Of a stretch of 19,214 bases of DNA, positions 8,422 to 16,860 are shown in pieces. Origin of the DNA: Acidobacteriota bacterium. GTDB taxonomy: Bacteria > Acidobacteriota > Blastocatellia > RBC074. Position 1 is the stretch's first letter. The number at the start of each line of letters is the position of its first letter. Position numbers and translations under genes: made by a program. The stretch is from assembly GCA_022614735.1 (NCBI GenBank), contig JAKEHZ010000035.1:1-19214 (forward strand), given 5' to 3'. The notes below the pieces were generated by a model that was not told where the DNA came from, made no database searches, and worked only from the letters and a program-made list of their open reading frames with translations.

Positions 8422-10248
8422 ATGCGATACTGTCAGACCTGCCATCGTTGTTTCGGCGATGGCGTCGAGTTCTGTCTTTTCGATCACACGCCGACGCGCG
8501 CAAACGAGTCTTTGCCCCTCGTTATCGATGGCAAATATCGTCTTGAACAATTGATCGCTCACGGCGGGATGGGATCGGTTTACCGTGCCACTCATTTGCA
8601 ACTCGAGAGAGCCGTCGCAATCAAGATACTACGTGCTGAATTCCTGGCTGACCCGACTATTCGTGAACGATTTAACCGCGAAGCTCGTGCCGCTGCTCGT
8701 CTCAAACATCCGAACATCGTTGCAGTTTATGACTTTGGCATGCTCGCGAAGGGCGGTGCTTATCTGGTTATGGAGTTGATCAAAGGACGCAGCCTGCGCG
8801 AAGAGATGAGGACACACGCAACAAGACACGGCCAGATGCGGCCGGAGCGCGCAGTGTTGATTCTTTCTCAAATCTGCGCTGGTATCGAAGCCGCACATCG
8901 ACAGGGAATAATCCATCGCGATCTCAAGCCTGACAACGTCATGATCGAGGCATCTGACGATGGCCTGGAACGTGTGCTTGTGCTCGATTTCGGCATCGCC
9001 AAATTAAAAGATCGCGAACACACATTACAAGGTATTACCGATGAGAACACCATCATCGGTACCCCAAATTACATCTCGCCGGAGCAATGTACCGGACAGA
9101 CGGTTGATGCGCGTTCTGATGTCTACTCGCTCGGAGTGATTTTGTACGAGATGCTGACAGGCCGTGCGCCATTCGCAAGCCAGAATACCTCAACCGTGCT
9201 GCTCCGCCATTTGCAGGAACCGCCGGCTCCACCCAGTCGTTTCCGCGCCGGATTGAGTAGAGAGTTGGAGCAAGTGGTATTGCGTGCTCTCGCAAAAAAT
9301 CCCAATCAGCGTTTTCAGTCGGCTTCCCAACTAGCCGAGCAGGTGAACGGCGCAGTGAAATCATCGAACGGCACTATTGAGGAGGAAGAGGAAACTCTGC
9401 CGCGTCAACCCTTGCACCCGGCCCCTCCGGTTTATCGCAATGAACCGGATTTGACTGCTATCACTACAGCGCCGAGCCCGGTGCGGCTTCAACGTTCGCA
9501 ACTTTTGCAGGCGCCACCAAATGATGATGCGGTTGGAGAAGATCACATTACTCCCCGCGTCCCGACGTTATTGATTGAGCAGCCCCCACGGACGAAACTG
9601 TATTTCGCATTAGTACTCATCACCCTTGCAGTGGTTGGCGCGCTTTTTTATTTCTTGAGGCCGGATATGCAAGCGCAGGCCGACGCTGTGAATAATCCAG
9701 AGGCTGTCTCACAAAGCGATCTTGCAACTCATGGAGTTGACGGTAGGGTCGAACGCGGACGAAATATTTCTGAAGGGATTGAAAATCGGAAGACAGTACC
9801 TGCTGTCAAAGCTTCATCACCAGTCCTTTTGGTCAAGAATGACGCCTCGTCTCCCCTCTCGAACGTAAACGAACGAACGCAGCGTGAGTTGAGGACGGTA
9901 TACAATGATTGGACTAATTCGGCCGTCCGCGGTGATTGGAATAAGCACATGAGTTTTTATGCGGACCGTGTCAATTATTTTAGCTATGGTGTCCTGGCGC
10001 GGTCAAAAGTTGAAAAGCGGAAACGAGAAATATTAAGTGGTATTCGTTATACATTGCGCTTCTCGGAATCGCCACAGGTTCAGCTGAAGAGCCCGGGTGG
10101 AGTCCAGGAAGCCGATCTGATCTTCGATCGACAGTGGGTATTGAAAGGGCGGGGAGGCAAACCGGTTAAAGGCAGAGCGCGTGGAATGATCACTCTCCGT
10201 CGCAGTCCTCGCGGCTGGCAAATAATTAGCGAACGGCAAATCAGATAA
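8422..10248 (+). CDS. Membrane Ser/Thr protein kinase with zinc ribbon and NTF2-like domain
   Basis: A 608-residue PknB-type kinase. The N-terminus has a zinc ribbon with Cys4, Cys7, Cys10 and Cys18, followed by a kinase domain at about 38-305. Visible catalytic residues are Lys68 in VAIKIL, HRDLKPDN with Asp167, DFG at 189-191, and GTPNYISPEQ in the activation segment. The glycine loop reads AHGGMGSVY, with Ala where the first Gly is usual. A low-complexity acidic and proline-rich linker (about 315-390) leads to one membrane helix at about 391-412. The C-terminus outside the membrane (about 485-608) looks like an NTF2/SnoaL-type fold and may sense a ligand. The start is ATG 8422 with an AGAAGGG ribosome site. 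It is translationally linked to the HtrA gene and divergent from the CHAT operon. The kinase function is certain; its signal and substrates are not known. Confidence 0.96.
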   Translation: MRYCQTCHRCFGDGVEFCLFDHTPTRANESLPLVIDGKYRLEQLIAHGGMGSVYRATHLQLERAVAIKILRAEFLADPTIRERFNREARAAARLKHPNIVAVYDFGMLAKGGAYLVMELIKGRSLREEMRTHATRHGQMRPERAVLILSQICAGIEAAHRQGIIHRDLKPDNVMIEASDDGLERVLVLDFGIAKLKDREHTLQGITDENTIIGTPNYISPEQCTGQTVDARSDVYSLGVILYEMLTGRAPFASQNTSTVLLRHLQEPPAPPSRFRAGLSRELEQVVLRALAKNPNQRFQSASQLAEQVNGAVKSSNGTIEEEEETLPRQPLHPAPPVYRNEPDLTAITTAPSPVRLQRSQLLQAPPNDDAVGEDHITPRVPTLLIEQPPRTKLYFALVLITLAVVGALFYFLRPDMQAQADAVNNPEAVSQSDLATHGVDGRVERGRNISEGIENRKTVPAVKASSPVLLVKNDASSPLSNVNERTQRELRTVYNDWTNSAVRGDWNKHMSFYADRVNYFSYGVLARSKVEKRKREILSGIRYTLRFSESPQVQLKSPGGVQEADLIFDRQWVLKGRGGKPVKGRARGMITLRRSPRGWQIISERQIR

Positions 10249-10252
10249 TATT

Positions 10253-11701
10253 ATGAAGCGTGGAATTTTCTTTGCATGTCTTTGTGCAATCTTAGTCGGA
10301 GCAACGGCAATGGCTTTGGTCATTGCCGCTTTCCTGAGACCGCAGCTCTTCCATCAACTGATCTTCCAGCAAAAATATTTTGACTGGCAATCGATTGGCA
10401 ACAAACGCGGTAAGTCCAATGCTGAGATCTTCAATCAGGCACATCAGGCGGTGGTCACTGTCATCGCGACGCGCGCGGTTCGTTCCAACAACTATGTGCC
10501 GTCCAGTGATTGGTCGATACCGCAAGAGAATAACGTACAACGGGGCACGGGGACCGGCTTCATCATCGATCGCGCAGGGTTAATTGTTACCAACGAGCAC
10601 GTCATCAAAGAGGCCGAGCGCATTCGAGTCAAGCTCGCAGATGGACGCGAACGAAAGGCCACTGTTCAGGGATTAGATCGCGCCACCGATCTGGCTCTGC
10701 TGAAGATCGATGCCGAGGATTTACGGATGTTGCCGCTCGGCGATTCAGACGCTGTCCGTGTCGGCGACCCGGTCATTGCTATCGGTAATCCACTTGAATA
10801 TGAGCAGACGGTGACAGCCGGGATAGTCAGTGCCAAAGGGCGCAAGGTCTACAACGAGAAGCCATATGAAGATTTTATTCAAACCGACGCGGCTATTAAT
10901 CGTGGCAATTCAGGTGGGCCATTGCTCAATCAAGCTGGTGAAGTGATTGGCGTCAATACCGTGATTCGAGTCGACGGTCGCGGAATCAGTTTCGCCGTGC
11001 CGAGCAATGTAGTCCTGCGTGTGGTCCGGCAATTGCGCGCATACGGCTTTGTCGCCCGCGGGTTTCTTGGCTTGACACCGGCCGATATAACTTCTGAAAT
11101 TCGCGAAGGTCTGGGTCTGGGCGATGTGCAGGGTGTGCTTGTGGCAGATGTTACGCCGAAATACCCGGCTGAACGCGCGGGAGTTCTGCCCTATGATGTG
11201 ATTACCCACTTCGATGGCCGCGCGATCAAGCGCACGGATGAATTTTTCAGGTTAGTTGCGAACAGTTTACCGCGGCAACAGGTCGAATTGGCCGTCATGC
11301 GGGGTGGCAAACTATATAGTTTCTTTGCGACACTGGAGCCGCGGGCTGACGATCGGCCATTAGAAACCCGGCCAGCGCTCCAGAAGACCGGTTTATCGCT
11401 CGGCTTCTCTGTCAGAGAGAACACACCCGAGACTCTCCGAGATCTGCGTATCGACAAGTTGAGTGAAGGGATCAGCGGTGGCGTTGTCGTTTCCGAGGTT
11501 GATCCGCTGAGCCCGGCTGCTGATTCACATTTGGCAGTCGGTCAAATTATTCTTGAGGCCAACCGCCAGTCCATCAACGGTCTCGAGGATTTTCAGCGTG
11601 TTAAATCTCAACTTCGAACTGGAGGCGCGCTCGTACTCCGCGTGACTTCACCTAACAGGAGAGATTTACGCCTGGTGGCAATCAGAATCGGAGAGATCTA
11701 A
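10253..11701 (+). CDS. HtrA/Deg-family serine protease with two PDZ domains
   Basis: A 482-residue envelope protease and chaperone-type enzyme. A membrane anchor or signal (about 5-28) is followed by a trypsin-like domain at about 58-265 with the full triad: His116 in TNEHV, Asp146 in ATDLALL, and Ser220 in GNSGGP. PDZ1 lies at about 272-365, starting FLGLTPADI, and PDZ2 at about 385-480 with the ligand-loop-like GGVVVSEVDPLSPAADS. Typical family length is 350-500 residues. The ATG comes 4 bases after the kinase stop codon with no clear ribosome site of its own, so translational coupling is likely. Such enzymes degrade misfolded envelope proteins and in some bacteria cleave anti-sigma factors. 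Whether this one acts on the nearby anti-sigma-like protein is an open inference. DegP, DegQ and DegS cannot be told apart here. Confidence 0.95.
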   Translation: MKRGIFFACLCAILVGATAMALVIAAFLRPQLFHQLIFQQKYFDWQSIGNKRGKSNAEIFNQAHQAVVTVIATRAVRSNNYVPSSDWSIPQENNVQRGTGTGFIIDRAGLIVTNEHVIKEAERIRVKLADGRERKATVQGLDRATDLALLKIDAEDLRMLPLGDSDAVRVGDPVIAIGNPLEYEQTVTAGIVSAKGRKVYNEKPYEDFIQTDAAINRGNSGGPLLNQAGEVIGVNTVIRVDGRGISFAVPSNVVLRVVRQLRAYGFVARGFLGLTPADITSEIREGLGLGDVQGVLVADVTPKYPAERAGVLPYDVITHFDGRAIKRTDEFFRLVANSLPRQQVELAVMRGGKLYSFFATLEPRADDRPLETRPALQKTGLSLGFSVRENTPETLRDLRIDKLSEGISGGVVVSEVDPLSPAADSHLAVGQIILEANRQSINGLEDFQRVKSQLRTGGALVLRVTSPNRRDLRLVAIRIGEI

Positions 11702-11749
11702 CTCTCCAGAAAAATAAAGCGGTCATACCTTTCGTCTATTGTCATTTAA

Positions 11750-12448
11750 TTATTCTCCATCACGCCACGGCAGTCCGAGCGATCCGGTAAGGAATTCAAG
11801 GAAGGGCCCTCCTGCCTGACAGATCTGATCGACCTTTTCGATGAAATCCGCACGGCAAACCTCTTGTTGCGAGAAGGTTGTGTCAGCGATGAAATCCTTG
11901 CGTTTCAAGTCTTCCGCGAAAGGATGTTCGGGGTCGTACTGTTTGGGCAGGCGGTTCAGTGATTCGCCGGTCAAGCTGCAAGCAGCGCGAAATTGGCGCC
12001 CGCTGATGCTTTTCTCCCAGCCCATGGGATTTGCCGAAATTGCATCCGTCACCTTCCTTCGTGTCATCGTATCGGGTTGCCAAAGCCCGAGACCAATAAA
12101 GCTTCTCCCAGGCTCCAGATGTAAATAGATCCCCGGGGTATTTTCCTTCCCCGCCTGGTGATGAAAATATGCCGCGGCCATAGTCTTGTATGGTTCTTTC
12201 GAGCGCGAGAAACGGAGGTCGCGATGGATTCGCAGCATCGAACCGCCAACTGGCTTAGGATCAGCAACAAGCCATGGACTCAGGTTTTGCAGGCGAGGCC
12301 TGAATGCCGCAATAAAAGCGAGAAACGGATCACGAACGAATTTAAGGTATCGCCCGCGATTCTGCTCGAACCATTCTTTGTTGTTATTTTTCTTCAGTTC
12401 TTGCAAGAACGTGAAGAGTTCCGGTGTAAACCTTAATTCTTCGGCCAT
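11750..12448 (-). CDS. DUF2461 family protein
   Basis: A 232-residue soluble protein of the DUF2461 family (TIGR02453), whose usual length is 210-230 residues. Landmarks: FLQELKKNNNKEWFEQNR at about 14-31 followed by YLKFVRDPF, then MLRIHRDLRFSRSKEPYKT at about 71-89, AAAYFHH at 91-97, and PGIYLHLEPG with GLGLWQPD further on. No biochemical function is established for the family. It is encoded alone, converging on the HtrA gene with 48 bases between the stops, and its upstream region is shared with rnpB. No clear ribosome site precedes ATG 12448. Confidence 0.93.
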   Translation of the reverse strand: MAEELRFTPELFTFLQELKKNNNKEWFEQNRGRYLKFVRDPFLAFIAAFRPRLQNLSPWLVADPKPVGGSMLRIHRDLRFSRSKEPYKTMAAAYFHHQAGKENTPGIYLHLEPGRSFIGLGLWQPDTMTRRKVTDAISANPMGWEKSISGRQFRAACSLTGESLNRLPKQYDPEHPFAEDLKRKDFIADTTFSQQEVCRADFIEKVDQICQAGGPFLEFLTGSLGLPWRDGE

Positions 12449-12564
12449 AAGATTCAGTCGGTAGCTCGTCAGTTAACTGTGTAGGGCACAACTGTTATCT
12501 ATATTTAGCGTCCTCTGAAACATGCCCAAAATTCCGCCATATTCCCTAAGTGGATAACCGATCA

Positions 12565-12573
12565 TGTTATACT
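12565..12573 (+). promoter_or_regulatory. Extended -10 promoter of rnpB
   Basis: The TG-N-TATACT element at 12565-12573 is an extended -10 promoter. Transcription would begin about seven bases later, at 12580-12581, which is the first base of the RNase P RNA by structure. No good TTGACA match sits at the expected -35 position, which is common for extended -10 promoters. The remaining bases from 12449 to 12564 show nothing recognisable. Confidence 0.6.
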
Positions 12574-12580
12574 TATATCT

Positions 12581-12998
<418 letters not shown>

Positions 12999-13059
12999 CC
13001 GCCCTATCTCCTACTTGTGCGGGATGAAACATAATTGCATTTCATGGAATAATCAAAGA

Positions 13060-13779
13060 ATGAAAATTGCTTTTCTCAAATCAAAAGTATCAATCATCAT
13101 CATCGGGTTGGTTCTGGGCATGGCCGTCGGCTTCAAAATCGCAAACAGCCAATATCGCCGTGAACAGGGGGCCTTGTTGAGTAGCGCCGTTGCGCAGGCA
13201 TCCGGGCAAATCACCGGATCCGAGAGCGCCGATTCGAGCGGCGGTCGGAACCTCACGCCGGAGCAACGCAATCAGATCATCAACGAAGTCAAATCAATTG
13301 TTGATAAGGCCAGAAACAACCCTCAGGACATTGAGGCTCAGTTCGATGCGGCGGCGCAATTTATCCAGATCAGTCGTCCGGAAGAAGCCCTCAAGTTCTT
13401 AGAGCAGGCTAAAAAAGTTAAACCTGATGATGCTCGCACGATGGCCGGATTTGGGGTGGCTTACTTGATGATGGGGCGAGCTTCTGACGCAGTAAAATCG
13501 GCTAAGCGCGCACGTGAGCTGGATCCGAATAATCCAAATTTTTCGATCCTTCTCTTCAGTGCTTATCTGGAGTCCAAACAGGATCTCGCGGAAGCTGAAC
13601 GACTATTGAAGGGACTTGAATCGAGCGGACTTGATCCAAAAAGGTTATCCGAGATGCGTGCAGATTTGAATGCTACCCGGTCGGCTGGCGTAAATCAGAA
13701 TTCGAAGACGATGCTCGATCACGGCCCTGATGAAACGAAGCCGCTGCGGGGTGGAGATAAGACGGGAGGCAAGCGTTGA
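13060..13779 (+). CDS. TPR-containing membrane-anchored protein
   Basis: A 239-residue protein with an N-terminal signal anchor (MKIAFLKSKVSIIIIGLVLG), so the bulk probably lies outside the cytoplasm. A charged linker precedes TPR-like helical repeats at about 85-190, with PEEALKFLEQAKKVKPDDA and AVKSAKRARELDPNNPN as clear units, and a third repeat LAEAERLLKGLESSGLDP. The C-terminal 35 residues are polar and probably disordered. The frame extends upstream to TTG 13015 and ATG 13024, but the ATG at 13060 gives a normal positively charged signal start and was chosen. It begins about 60 bases after rnpB and overlaps the next gene at TTGA. It is probably a scaffold protein; no partner is evident. 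Confidence 0.85.
   Translation: MKIAFLKSKVSIIIIGLVLGMAVGFKIANSQYRREQGALLSSAVAQASGQITGSESADSSGGRNLTPEQRNQIINEVKSIVDKARNNPQDIEAQFDAAAQFIQISRPEEALKFLEQAKKVKPDDARTMAGFGVAYLMMGRASDAVKSAKRARELDPNNPNFSILLFSAYLESKQDLAEAERLLKGLESSGLDPKRLSEMRADLNATRSAGVNQNSKTMLDHGPDETKPLRGGDKTGGKR
13764..13769 (+). promoter_or_regulatory. Ribosome site fixing a TTG start
   Basis: GGGAGG at 13764-13769 lies six bases before the TTG at 13776, inside the last codons of the TPR gene. This supports an otherwise unusual start codon for the small zinc-finger gene, and re-initiation after the overlapping TGA. Confidence 0.75.
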
Positions 13780-14060
13780 ATTTCATTCTACGTTTCGTCA
13801 TCATCCTTTTCATTTTTGCCTTCATCGTATATGTATTTAAAATGCTTGCGCGTCTCAGTTTTCGTCTGCGCGGCACTATTAGTGATGTCCAGAAACTGCG
13901 CGAACAGGTAACCGGCCGTCCTGTTGCGAGCGCAGATATGGAGCGCTGTTCGGCCTGTGGGGCTTTTATCTCTTCGCGTGATGCTGTCTCCATCTCTTCA
14001 CGGAACACTGTCCGGATCTTCTGTTCAGCCGAATGCATGCGCGCTCACGTCGCAAAATAA
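13776..14060 (+). CDS. Small membrane zinc-finger protein (PP0621-like)
   Basis: A 94-residue protein with one N-terminal membrane helix (about 4-24: ILRFVIILFIFAFIVYVFKML), a short basic coil and a C-terminal zinc finger. The metal ligands are CSACGAF at about 58-64 and FCSAECM at about 82-88, in the arrangement CxxC followed about 20 residues later by CxxxC. This layout resembles the PP0621 family of small membrane proteins, whose role is unknown. The start is TTG 13776, overlapping the stop of the TPR gene as TTGA, with GGGAGG six bases upstream. The next 157 bases (14061-14217) hold only the ribosome site of the following gene. Confidence 0.78.
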   Translation: MNFILRFVIILFIFAFIVYVFKMLARLSFRLRGTISDVQKLREQVTGRPVASADMERCSACGAFISSRDAVSISSRNTVRIFCSAECMRAHVAK

Positions 14061-14217
14061 CGCTGGCGTTTTAACTGAATATCGCTATCATTTGCCCTGT
14101 GCTCTAAAAAGTTTTTGCCCAGTTGTGGCATGTCCTCTCAGCCGCCACGCGCATAATTAGTAGTTCAGCTTCTGTAGTAGTAACGGAACAAACGGGGTTT
14201 GTAATATCGGAGTTGTT

Positions 14218-16842
14218 ATGGAACGCACTCGTTTTCTCAAATTGATTCTTCTCTTTGCCTCTCTACTACTCATTTTCGGTAACTACGCTGAACGAGCACA
14301 GTCGAGAGAACAATCCGATGACCAGCAACTCGCCAAACTGGCCGTCGCAATCCTGCAGGATAACTGTCTCCAATGCCACGGCGCCGACAAGACATCCGGA
14401 CTCGATCTGCGCACGCGCGAAGGCTTGCTCAAGGGCGGGTCGCGCGGCGAAGCCGTCAAGCCCGGCGACAGCGCAAACAGCTTGATCTATCGTTTCATCA
14501 CAGGCAAAGAGAGCCCAAGAATGCCATTCGGCGGTGAATTGACTGAAGAACAAATCGGGATCCTGAAAAATTGGATTGATAAAGGCGTGCCCTGGTCAGG
14601 TGGAGACAAGGAGAAAAGCTTTGTTCGATCTAAGCCGATTACCGATGCGAAGCGCAATTACTGGGCCTTTCGCAAACCCGTTCATCCGCCAGTTCCGAAG
14701 ATCAAAAACAAGTCCTGGGTTCGCAACCCGATTGACGCATTCGTCCTCGACAAACTCGAGGAGAAAGGCCTTGGACCTTCAGCGCGAGTGGACAGGCAAA
14801 CATTGTTACGTCGCGTAACATTCGATCTGACTGGGCTGCCGCCTACGCCGGAAGAGCTCAAAATTTTCCTTGCTGACCACTCGGCCGATGCTTATCGTAA
14901 AGTCGTCAAGCGGCTGCTCGCCTCTCCGCGTTATGGCGAGCGATGGGCGCAGCACTGGCTCGATGTTGTGCGCTTCGGTGAGACGAATGGCTTCGAGCTT
15001 GACCAAGATCGCGATCAGGCCTGGCGTTACCGCGATTATGTCGTGAAATCGCTGAATGAAGACAAACCTTATGACCGCTTCATTCTTGAACAGATTGCCG
15101 GCGACGAAATTGCCCCCGATGATTTCGAGATTAGAGTGGCGACCGGGTTTTTGCGCGCCGGACCACAGCACGTGGTCTCCGGCAATCAGGACCTGGCAGT
15201 CAATCGCCAGGAATGGCTGACCGAAGTAACCTTTGGCATCGGCAATGGAATTCTGGGCCTGACTGTTGGCTGCGCGCGTTGTCACGACCATAAATTCGAT
15301 CCGATACCGCAGGCCGATTATTATCGCCTGCAGGCCTTCTTCGCCGCGGCCGACAATCACGATTTCAAGAACCCAACGAAGGGGCAGGAAGACGCCTATA
15401 ACGCCGCCGTCAAAGCCCACAAAGAAAAACTCAAACCGATACAGGATCAGATCGCTGCTATCGAGAAGCCCTACCGGGATCGGCTGACAACGGAAAAAAG
15501 AGCGAAGCTCGAACCCCAGTTTGCAAACGCGTTGGCGAAGGATGAAAAGCTGCGCAACGAGGATGAGAAGCGGTTGGCCAAAGATGCGCAACGTATGCTC
15601 AACATCAGCTGGGATGAGCTTGTCGCCTTGCTCACTCCGGAAGATCGCGATAAACGCGCGGCTCTTCGCCGTCAGATGCACAACATTGAGCTCTACGCAC
15701 CGGAGCCCCTGCCAAAGGCATTGAGTGTCGCTGATGTGAAAACGCCCACGCCTCCAATGCATCTACTGAGAGGCGGCGATCCGCACAGGCCCGGCCTTGA
15801 GGTAGAGCCGGGATTTTTAAGCGTACTTGTGCCGCCGGATGCGCCGGTGACTGTCGAAGCACCTCGTTTAGCGGGTGGCATTAAGTCGACAGGCCGCAGA
15901 CTCGCATTGGCTCGCTGGCTGGCGCGGGGCGACCATCCGTTGACTGCGAGAGTGATGATGAACAGACTCTGGCATTACCACTTCGGCCGGGGTATCGTCG
16001 CGACGCCCAATGATTTCGGCCTCAACGGGCGACAGCCCACGCATCCCGAATTGCTCGATTGGCTGGCAACTGAGTTTGTCAAACGCGGATGGAGCCTGAA
16101 GCAGATGCATGAGCTGATGGTGCTTTCAAATACCTACCAGCAATCGTCGGCCACTGCTGCAATCAAGGCGAAGATTGACCCTGAGAATAAATTGCTGTGG
16201 CGAATGAACCGGCAACGACTTGATGCGGAAGCGATACGCGATTCAGTACTTGCCATAACCGGTGCCCTGACCGAGCAACTTGGCGGCCCATCGATACGGG
16301 TCCCTCTGGAACCGGAAGTTTATGACAATATCTTCACGGAGGCTGAACCGGACAATCTGTGGCCTGCCCACCCCGATCCGCGCCAGCATATGAGGCGCAG
16401 CCTCTATCTGGTCCGCAAACGCAACGTGCGATTACCGATGCTGGTGGCTTTTGATGCGCCGGACTTGATGAGCTCTTGCGGGGCGCGCAGCGTTAGCGTC
16501 CATGCCTTGCAAGCCCTGACGCTGATGAATAGTGAGTTTATGTTGCGGCAGAGTCAGACTTTGGTTCAACGCTTATTCCGGGAGACCGCAAGCAACGAGC
16601 ATCTGATGATTGCGATGCTCTATGAGTTGGTGCTCGGACGCAGAGCGCAACCTGCGGAAATACGCACCACTCAGGGTTTCCTCAATGATCAAACGGCAAT
16701 CATCCGCCGCCGCATTGTGAGCGGTGAACCAGTTGTGAAGCTGAGAGAATTGCCGAAGCCTGTTGATCAGGCGAGGGCGGCGGCCTGGGTAGATCTGTGC
16801 CTGGCGACGATGAATCTGAATGAATTCGTCTATCTGAAATAG
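14218..16842 (+). CDS. Secreted PSCyt1-DUF1549-DUF1553 cytochrome-like protein
   Basis: An 874-residue protein with a Sec signal peptide (about 1-29: RFLKLILLFASLLLIFG). A planctomycete-type cytochrome C domain (PSCyt1) contains CLQCH at Cys50-His54, a heme-binding CxxCH motif. DUF1549 (PSCyt2) starts at about 178 with DAFVLDKLEEKGL and RVTFDLTGLPPTPEEL; it ends near a second CxxCH, CARCHDHKFDP at Cys352-His356. A charged helical middle follows, then DUF1553 (PSD1) from about 560 with RLALARWLARGDHPLTARV and NRLWHYHFGRG. The family is abundant in Planctomycetes, Verrucomicrobia and Acidobacteriota, and is linked there to breakdown of complex carbohydrates; the reaction is not defined. It is somewhat shorter than many members. 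GGAG at 14207-14210 supports ATG 14218. It forms an operon with the DUF1501 gene 18 bases downstream. Confidence 0.96.
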   Translation: MERTRFLKLILLFASLLLIFGNYAERAQSREQSDDQQLAKLAVAILQDNCLQCHGADKTSGLDLRTREGLLKGGSRGEAVKPGDSANSLIYRFITGKESPRMPFGGELTEEQIGILKNWIDKGVPWSGGDKEKSFVRSKPITDAKRNYWAFRKPVHPPVPKIKNKSWVRNPIDAFVLDKLEEKGLGPSARVDRQTLLRRVTFDLTGLPPTPEELKIFLADHSADAYRKVVKRLLASPRYGERWAQHWLDVVRFGETNGFELDQDRDQAWRYRDYVVKSLNEDKPYDRFILEQIAGDEIAPDDFEIRVATGFLRAGPQHVVSGNQDLAVNRQEWLTEVTFGIGNGILGLTVGCARCHDHKFDPIPQADYYRLQAFFAAADNHDFKNPTKGQEDAYNAAVKAHKEKLKPIQDQIAAIEKPYRDRLTTEKRAKLEPQFANALAKDEKLRNEDEKRLAKDAQRMLNISWDELVALLTPEDRDKRAALRRQMHNIELYAPEPLPKALSVADVKTPTPPMHLLRGGDPHRPGLEVEPGFLSVLVPPDAPVTVEAPRLAGGIKSTGRRLALARWLARGDHPLTARVMMNRLWHYHFGRGIVATPNDFGLNGRQPTHPELLDWLATEFVKRGWSLKQMHELMVLSNTYQQSSATAAIKAKIDPENKLLWRMNRQRLDAEAIRDSVLAITGALTEQLGGPSIRVPLEPEVYDNIFTEAEPDNLWPAHPDPRQHMRRSLYLVRKRNVRLPMLVAFDAPDLMSSCGARSVSVHALQALTLMNSEFMLRQSQTLVQRLFRETASNEHLMIAMLYELVLGRRAQPAEIRTTQGFLNDQTAIIRRRIVSGEPVVKLRELPKPVDQARAAAWVDLCLATMNLNEFVYLK

Positions 16843-16860
16843 AGGTTTTGAATATCTTAA

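Noticed and set aside
8341..8601. An 86-codon minus-strand frame upstream of and into the kinase gene
   Set aside because: It overlaps the conserved zinc ribbon and glycine loop of the kinase on the other strand and resembles no known protein.
11690..11707. Stem GGAGAG/CTCTCC as the HtrA terminator
   Set aside because: The stem is only six pairs, includes the stop codon in its loop, and is followed by A-rich and not T-rich sequence.
14806..15762. A 318-codon open frame on the minus strand
   Set aside because: It lies wholly inside the well-conserved DUF1549/DUF1553 gene, has no recognisable domain and no ribosome site; it is a shadow of that gene's codon use.
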